NCBI RefSeq assembly: GCF_033446685.1
Contig: NZ_JAWQLY010000002.1
Span: forward strand, 186,001 to 250,000
DNA: 64,000 nt
Origin: Modicisalibacter sp033446685
GTDB lineage: Bacteria; Pseudomonadota; Gammaproteobacteria; Pseudomonadales; Halomonadaceae
Reading direction: 5' to 3'
Positions 59,701-64,000 of this stretch are shown here, one piece after another. The notes under the pieces are model-generated. The model did no database searches and was not told where the DNA came from. It worked only from the letters and a program-made list of their open reading frames with translations. A program made the translations under genes and the position numbers. Within the stretch, counting starts at the first letter, position 1; every line of letters begins with the position of its first letter.

Positions 59701-60450
59701 ATGACCGAGCGCCAGCAATCGCCCGATGCCGTGGCCGATCGTGACGGACCGGCAAAGCGTCGACGCGGCAAGGACGGCGACGGTGCACAGCGCCACGAGG
59801 TCATCCACCGGGCCATCAGCAACGCGATCGTCGAGCACCGCCTGCGCCCCGGGGCGCGGTTGCGTGAAGATGCCCTGGCCGAGGTCTTCGACATCAGCCG
59901 TACCGGCATTCGCAAGATTCTCCAGCGCCTCGCCCACGAGCAACTGGTGACATTGACGCCGCGGCGCGGCGCCAGCGTGACCCGGCCCACCGCCGAGGAG
60001 GCCCGCGACGTCTTCGCCGCGCGGCAACTGGTCGAGTGCGGCATCATGGCGGATGTCGCCCAGCGCATGACCCCCGACGATGCGCGGGCACTGCGTGAGC
60101 TTGCCGCCCGCGAACGCCAGGTGCTCAAGCAAGGCGAGCAGAGCGTGGCGATCAAGCTCTCCGCCGAGTTCCACGAGCGATTGGCCGGGCTGTGCGGCAA
60201 TGCCACGCTCGCCGAGTTCGTCGGACGGCTGTGCTCGCGCTCGTCGTTGATCCTCGCGGTCTATGGCAGCTCCGGTCACCTGGGCTGCGAGTCGCACGAC
60301 CACGACGAGCTGATCGGCCATCTCGAAGCCGGAGGGGGCGAGCGGGCGGCGGCATTCATGGGGCGTCACCTCAAGGCGATCGAGGCTTCGCTGTCGATCG
60401 AGGAGGAGCGCGACGAGGCTCCCGACCTGCGCCAGATCTTCGCCCTGTAG
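59701..60450 (+). CDS. GntR-family transcriptional regulator (FCD domain)
   Basis: 249 aa from the ATG at 59701 (GGGGA about 8 nt before); an ATG at 59677 is possible but has no SD. N-terminal GntR winged helix ('RAISNAIVEHRLRPGARLREDALAEVFDISRTGIRKILQRLAHE') and C-terminal FCD effector domain ('VFAARQLVECGIMADVA', 'FHERLAGLCGNATLAEFV', 'HDELIGHLEAGGGERAAAFMGRHL' with the metal-binding His). Sits directly downstream of uraH in the same direction, so likely the local regulator of urate breakdown. Confidence 0.9.
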   Translation: MTERQQSPDAVADRDGPAKRRRGKDGDGAQRHEVIHRAISNAIVEHRLRPGARLREDALAEVFDISRTGIRKILQRLAHEQLVTLTPRRGASVTRPTAEEARDVFAARQLVECGIMADVAQRMTPDDARALRELAARERQVLKQGEQSVAIKLSAEFHERLAGLCGNATLAEFVGRLCSRSSLILAVYGSSGHLGCESHDHDELIGHLEAGGGERAAAFMGRHLKAIEASLSIEEERDEAPDLRQIFAL

Positions 60451-60539
60451 CGCCTCGGCGGCGGCCCCGCTATGGACACCTCGGGGGCGAGAAGGTACGA
60501 TACGGCGCGTTGATGGCGCTTACGGCGCGCAACCAAAAA

Positions 60540-60616
60540 CCGCCCTTAGCTCAGCTGGATAGAGCGTTGCCCTCCGGAGGCAAAGGTCGAAGGTTCGAAT
60601 CCTTCAGGGCGGGCCA
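60540..60616 (+). tRNA. tRNA-Arg (anticodon CCG)
   Basis: 77 nt with encoded CCA. Acceptor stem CCGCCCT (60540-60546) pairs with AGGGCGG (60606-60612), discriminator G. D arm AGCTCAGCTGGATAGAGC, anticodon stem TTGCC/GGCAA around loop CTCCGGA (anticodon CCG), T arm with GGTTCGAATCC. It matches E. coli tRNA-Arg(CCG) closely. Confidence 0.98.
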
Positions 60617-60624
60617 GAACATCG

Positions 60625-60663
60625 AAAAGGGCCTGCGAGCGATCGCAGGCCCTTTTGTTTTTT
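60625..60663 (+). terminator. Rho-independent terminator of tRNA-Arg
   Basis: 14-bp perfect stem (60625-60638 with 60643-60656), 4-nt loop GCGA, followed by a T-rich run to 60663. Nine nt after the tRNA CCA. Confidence 0.95.
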
Positions 60664-60828
60664 CTGCGGTCAATTTTGATCATGCTGCGACCAGCATCTT
60701 CAAGCCTGGAAAAGATCGATAGCGCAAAAACCCCCATTACCCCACCGGGCTCTGCTTGGCACGAGAAGTAGTTGCTATCCACTGTCCCCGCCGTAGTGGC
60801 CGGAGCAGCTGTTGGCCTGAGCAGTTCA

Positions 60829-60844
60829 AAGAGGTAAGACCAGT
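60829..60844. promoter_or_regulatory. Candidate operator 1 (GGTAAGACC core) of the FadR-type regulator
   Basis: AAGAGGTAAGACCAGT; core GGTAAGACC at 60833-60841. The core equals the central part of the operator sites of PdhR (ATTGGTAAGACCAAT) and follows the GGTnnnACC rule of FCD-type GntR proteins. 16 bp identical with site 2, 162 bp away. Confidence 0.65.
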
Positions 60845-60990
60845 TGCTACGTACGAAAGTTTAATTGTTGACCACTTGAAGCCTCCATAATGTTAACTGC
60901 AGCTGAGGGCAATGGGCTTAGTCTCAGCGACGCCTAGGTTGCAGAGTTCGACTCCTTCGTGCCGCTCAGCTGAAGCATATAAGCGGTATC

Positions 60991-61006
60991 AAGAGGTAAG
61001 ACCAGT
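60991..61006. promoter_or_regulatory. Candidate operator 2, overlapping the ribosome-binding region of the regulator
   Basis: Second exact copy of AAGAGGTAAGACCAGT; core at 60995-61003, ending 9 nt before the regulator ATG (61016). Position suits autorepression of the regulator and the downstream TRAP genes. Confidence 0.65.
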
Positions 61007-61015
61007 GGAGGGCAC

Positions 61016-61786
61016 ATGGCTGAAGAGACTACCCCAAGAGAGGGTGAGGAACTGCGCGGCGGCGAGAAGGTATTCGGCTATTTCCGCGATCAGGTTCTAT
61101 CGGGGGCTCTGAAACCTGGAGATCGCCTACCCAGCGAGCGGGAGCTGTCTCTCACCCTGGGGGTGGGGCGACCGTTGCTGCGCGAAGTAATGCGCTCGCT
61201 CAACATGCTGGGCGTGCTCGACATTCGCCATGGCAAGGGCGCCTTCATCGCCCGCGCTAGCTTCGGGATGCTGTCGGACTTCTTCACCTTCTATTTGGCC
61301 CAGGAGCAGAGCGCCCTCGATGACGTCATGCAGGCCCGCATCGCCATTGAGTGCCAGGCCATCCGCCTCGCCTGCGAACGAGCCACGGATGCCGACATAT
61401 CCCGCATAGAAGCTTGCTTCACGCAATTGACGGAAACCGTGGATGATCCGGAGCGGGGCGGACGGTCGGACTATGAATTCCATGTCGCCATCGTAGAGGC
61501 GAGTCACAGCCAGACGCTGATAACCCTCTATCACGCCATCTCCACCATGCTGCTGAAAAGTCACGTCGAGCGGCGAAAGACGACGGCGAACGTACCCGAA
61601 ATTATCGAGAGCCATATCGATTCCCACCGCCAGGTGTTCCTGGCGATAGTCGAGGGCGATGGCGACCTGGCCCATCAGAGGCTCCGCGAACACTTCGCGA
61701 TAGGCGACGAGCTGCGCCGGCGAAGTATCATCGCTGCCCATAGCAAGGGCAGTTCCAGCACGTACTCAACCGACAAGTACAAGTGA
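61016..61786 (+). CDS. FadR/GntR-family regulator (FCD) of the TRAP operon
   Basis: 256 aa. Winged helix 'QVLSGALKPGDRLPSERELSLTLGVGRPLLREVMRSLNMLGVLDIRHGKG' in residues about 24-73 and FCD domain 'VMQARIAIECQAIRLACERATDADISRIEACF', 'DYEFHVAIVEASHSQTL' and 'SHIDSHRQVFLAIVEGDGDLAHQRLREHF'. PdhR/LldR-like; ligand probably an organic acid. It precedes the TRAP genes by 8 bp on the same strand and likely represses them through the twin operators. Confidence 0.92.
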   Translation: MAEETTPREGEELRGGEKVFGYFRDQVLSGALKPGDRLPSERELSLTLGVGRPLLREVMRSLNMLGVLDIRHGKGAFIARASFGMLSDFFTFYLAQEQSALDDVMQARIAIECQAIRLACERATDADISRIEACFTQLTETVDDPERGGRSDYEFHVAIVEASHSQTLITLYHAISTMLLKSHVERRKTTANVPEIIESHIDSHRQVFLAIVEGDGDLAHQRLREHFAIGDELRRRSIIAAHSKGSSSTYSTDKYK

Positions 61787-61793
61787 GGCACGC

Positions 61794-62780
61794 ATGTTCA
61801 CGAAAATCGGCATGGGGCTGGCCACCGCGGCATTGGCGCTGGGCCTGACCACCACGGCATCCGCTGAAACCCTGCGCTACGCCCACGTAGGGGCGGAAGG
61901 CGATCTGCAAACCCGCTACGCGACGGAAGTCGCGCAAGAGATCAAAGAAGCGACCAAAGGCAACATCACCATTCAGGTTTTCCCTGCCAGCCAGTTGGGC
62001 GGCGTGGCCGAAATGGTTGATGGGGTTCGTATGGGCTCTATTAGCATGGGCCATCATGACTTTGCCTCGCTGGCGCGGATCGTGCCAGAGGCGGCGGTTT
62101 TCAATGCCCCTTACGTATATCGCGACGCCGAACATGCGTTGCACGCGACCGATCCGGATTCACCAGCCGTCCAAAAGATCAACCAGCAACTGATCGAAAA
62201 GGGCGGTGTGCGCATCATCGGCAGGATCTACCGGGGCAAGCGGCACATCTCCTCCAACTTCGCGGTCAAGTCCCCCGAGGATCTCAAGAACAAGCCCTTC
62301 CGGGCCGTGCCGCTGGACCTCTGGGTATCCATGGTCAAGGGCTTTGGCGCCACCCCGACGCCTGTGGCCGTCTCGGAGCTGCCAACGGCACTGATGACCG
62401 GGCTAGTCGTGGGCCAGGAAAACCCCCTGACCATGATCAACGCCAACCAGCTCTACGAAGTCCAGTCGCATGTATCGCTCACCGGTCACATGGATTCCGT
62501 GTTGGCGGTGTTCGTGAACGAGCAGAAGTGGCAGTCGCTGGATGAATCGGATCGCATCGCCATAAAGAAGGTCCTCGATGAGAAGGCCGAACAGTCCCTT
62601 CAGTGGGCACAAAGCTCGGAAGCCGATCTGGTGAAGACGCTGAAGGACAAGGGCATGACGGTCCTTAGCGAAGAGGATGGACTGGATGTGGATGCCTTCC
62701 GCGACAAGGTGAGTGCTCAGATCGACAAGGACTTTCCGAACTTCAAGCCCTACATCGAGATGATCTCTCAGGTGAAGTGA
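61794..62780 (+). CDS. TRAP transporter solute-binding protein (DctP family)
   Basis: Periplasmic binding component for an organic (often C4-dicarboxylate or sugar-acid) anion. 328 aa: signal peptide MFTKIGMGLATAALALGLTT.. (cleavage near ASA-ET), then 'LRYAHVGAEGDLQTRYATEVAQEI', 'QVFPASQLGGVAEMVDGVRMGSISM', 'GKRHISSNFAVKSPEDLKNKPFRAV' and 'VAVSELPTALMTGLVVGQENPL', the DctP selectivity region with the conserved Arg ('NKPFR'). Substrate not readable. Confidence 0.93.
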   Translation: MFTKIGMGLATAALALGLTTTASAETLRYAHVGAEGDLQTRYATEVAQEIKEATKGNITIQVFPASQLGGVAEMVDGVRMGSISMGHHDFASLARIVPEAAVFNAPYVYRDAEHALHATDPDSPAVQKINQQLIEKGGVRIIGRIYRGKRHISSNFAVKSPEDLKNKPFRAVPLDLWVSMVKGFGATPTPVAVSELPTALMTGLVVGQENPLTMINANQLYEVQSHVSLTGHMDSVLAVFVNEQKWQSLDESDRIAIKKVLDEKAEQSLQWAQSSEADLVKTLKDKGMTVLSEEDGLDVDAFRDKVSAQIDKDFPNFKPYIEMISQVK

Positions 62781-62851
62781 GCTAGCGCCAGGAGCCCCGG
62801 ACAGGGGCTCTTTGGCGTGGTGATTCAAACGGTCGGTAAAGGAGTTTCGGC

Positions 62852-63319
62852 ATGCATCTGGTCAGGCGGCTATTGGAAGGGCTGTGCGCCTTGCTGCTGG
62901 CGGGAATCGTGCTGGTCCCGCTGTTGCAGGTCATTCTGCGGGAAGTCTTCGTTAGTCCACTGGTCGGGGCCGAGGAGTTCACCCGATTCCTGCTGGTCTG
63001 TCTGGTGTTCATGGCTTATCCGCTGGTGGTCGACAATGGCGAGAACATCGTCATGGCCGAGCTTCGCGAGTCACTGCCGGCACAGCTACAACGGGCCGTG
63101 ATAACGCTGACTCTGCTGTGCACGGTCGCGGCCAGCGTGTTTATCGCCTATGCCACGGTCATTACCATTCAGGCGAATCTAGGCAATACCACACCGACCC
63201 TCAAGATTCCGTTCTGGCTGTTCCTGGGTTCGACAGCCCTCGGATTCAGTGCCGCATGCCTGTTGCATATCGCCCATGGCATCAAACCACCCGCCGCTGA
63301 AATCGGGCCAAACCAATAA
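62852..63319 (+). CDS. TRAP transporter small permease (DctQ)
   Basis: 155 aa with four predicted transmembrane helices: 'LCALLLAGIVLVPLLQVILREVF', 'EEFTRFLLVCLVFMAYPLVVDNGENIVM' (the DctQ signature), 'VITLTLLCTVAASVFIAYAT' and 'WLFLGSTALGFSAACLLHIA'. Partner of DctM. 71 bp after dctP and 9 bp before dctM. Confidence 0.93.
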   Translation: MHLVRRLLEGLCALLLAGIVLVPLLQVILREVFVSPLVGAEEFTRFLLVCLVFMAYPLVVDNGENIVMAELRESLPAQLQRAVITLTLLCTVAASVFIAYATVITIQANLGNTTPTLKIPFWLFLGSTALGFSAACLLHIAHGIKPPAAEIGPNQ

Positions 63320-63328
63320 GGGGTAATC

Positions 63329-64000
63329 ATGGGCATTGCCTTGATCATCGGCTTTCTGGCTCTGTTCGTTCTGGGTTTTCCGGTCGTCTATTCCATCCTG
63401 ATCCCATCCATTGGCTATGTCCTGATCGAGGGCTTCCCCAGCGGACTACTGGCCCAGCGCATCACCTACGCACTCGACAGCTTTCCCTTGGTGGCCGTGC
63501 CGATCTTCATCTTCGTGGGCAACCTCATGAATCTGGCGGGTGTGACCGAGCGAATCTTTCGCTTCGCCGATACCCTGGTGGGTCGGGTGCCGGGCGGTCT
63601 AGCGCAGGTAAACATCTTCTCCAGCCTGATCTTCTCGGGCATGTCCGGCGCGGCGCTGGCCGACGTCGGCGGGCTGGGCAGGATCGAGATCGAAGCTATG
63701 CGCAAGCGCGGCTTTTCGGCGCCTTTTTCCGCAGCCGTCACGGCTTCTTCGGCGGTTGTGGGGCCGATCTTTCCGCCCAGCATTCCGCTGATCGTCTATG
63801 GCTCGGTGACCAGCGTATCCATCGTACAACTGCTGATTGCCGGCATCGTTCCGGCCTTGATCTGTATCGCGCTGCTAATGGTGACTGCGGCCCTTCTGGC
63901 GTTGCGTGGCAGCATGCCGCGCGCCGCGCGCTGGCCCACTTTCTGGGAGGTCGTTGCGGCGTTGCTGCCGGCCCTGCCGGCCCTGTTGGCACCGGTGCTG
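63329..64000 (+). CDS. TRAP transporter large permease (DctM), partial at right edge
   Basis: ATG at 63329; the frame is open to the end of the window (224 codons of an expected 425 or so). 'IPSIGYVLIEG', 'FPLVAVPIFIFVGNLMNLAGVTERIFRFADTLVGR', 'GLAQVNIFSSLIFSGMSGAALADVGGLGRIEIEAMRKRGF' and 'ASSAVVGPIFPPSIPLIVYG' are DctM landmarks. Completes dctPQM together with the two genes upstream. Confidence 0.95.
   Translation, partial: MGIALIIGFLALFVLGFPVVYSILIPSIGYVLIEGFPSGLLAQRITYALDSFPLVAVPIFIFVGNLMNLAGVTERIFRFADTLVGRVPGGLAQVNIFSSLIFSGMSGAALADVGGLGRIEIEAMRKRGFSAPFSAAVTASSAVVGPIFPPSIPLIVYGSVTSVSIVQLLIAGIVPALICIALLMVTAALLALRGSMPRAARWPTFWEVVAALLPALPALLAPVL

Larger units (their letters stand above)
60664..61015. 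promoter_or_regulatory. Intergenic control region before the FadR-type regulator
   Basis: 352 bp without a gene, of lower GC than neighbours. It contains two copies of AAGAGGTAAGACCAGT, listed separately. Around 60935-60967 there is a sequence resembling a decayed tRNA 3' half (AGAGTTCGACTCC) with a broken T-stem; not a functional tRNA. No clear -35/-10 pair was found. Confidence 0.5.

Noticed and set aside
60935..60967. Second tRNA gene
   Set aside because: T-stem does not pair and there is no D or anticodon arm.
1..64000. CRISPR arrays, insertion sequences, prophage genes
   Set aside because: No direct-repeat arrays, transposase, integrase or phage structural genes were seen.

Overview
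This is a GC-rich gammaproteobacterial chromosome segment that contains the replication origin. Gene content and order (rpmH-oriC-dnaA-dnaN-recF-gyrB, gpmI-envC-ctpA, zapA-6S-ygfA, gshB-tonB-yqgE-ruvX, a halophile-like GC-rich style) suggest a member of the Halomonadaceae or a close relative. The family assignment is my inference; the class is well supported.

Layout. 1-2370: curli secretion and regulation genes csgD-E-F-G on the minus strand, with csgG running off the left edge, separated by an AT-rich 430 bp control region from rdgB-hemW. 4.6-6.2 kb: an OmpA-like lipoprotein and rlmJ. 6.2-20.7 kb: the origin region, with mnmE, yidC, rnpA and rpmH reading leftward, oriC with at least three strong DnaA boxes and three weaker ones, then dnaA-dnaN-recF-gyrB reading rightward. 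Five ParB-binding parS palindromes lie between 13.6 and 17.6 kb, two of them inside recF. gmhB and glyQS follow. 20.8-31.1 kb: a lipopolysaccharide inner-core cluster (hldD, waaF, two further glycosyltransferases, a Kdo kinase, a heptosyltransferase, hldE, waaA) with an OpgB-like phosphoglycerol transferase. 31.1-45.9 kb: housekeeping blocks (rpiA, ilvA, 5-formyl-THF cyclo-ligase, 6S RNA, zapA, ygfB-pepP-ubiH-visC, ctpA-envC-gpmI, rhodanese-secB, rsmE). A 31-codon membrane-peptide gene with its own promoter and terminator sits between ilvA and the cyclo-ligase gene.

46.0-47.5 kb is a short AT-rich insertion with one gene that looks like an abortive-infection-type protein. 47.5-51.4 kb: a CvfB-like S1 protein, then gshB-tonB-yqgE-ruvX. 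51.4-60.5 kb is more accessory: a PuuP-like permease with a nitrilase-family amidohydrolase, a LuxR regulator, pyrB, an SDR, a GNAT acetyltransferase, an IclR regulator, and the two enzymes after uricase (uraD, uraH) with a GntR regulator. 60.5-64 kb: tRNA-Arg(CCG), then a FadR-type regulator with two copies of a GGTAAGACC operator upstream, and a tripartite TRAP transporter whose large subunit is cut by the right edge.

The genes form a normal core-genome backbone. The parts most worth a second look are the parS cluster embedded in recF, the 31-aa gene, the AT-rich Abi-like insertion, the twin operator sites before the TRAP regulator, and the shared GTATACAA sites in the urate locus.
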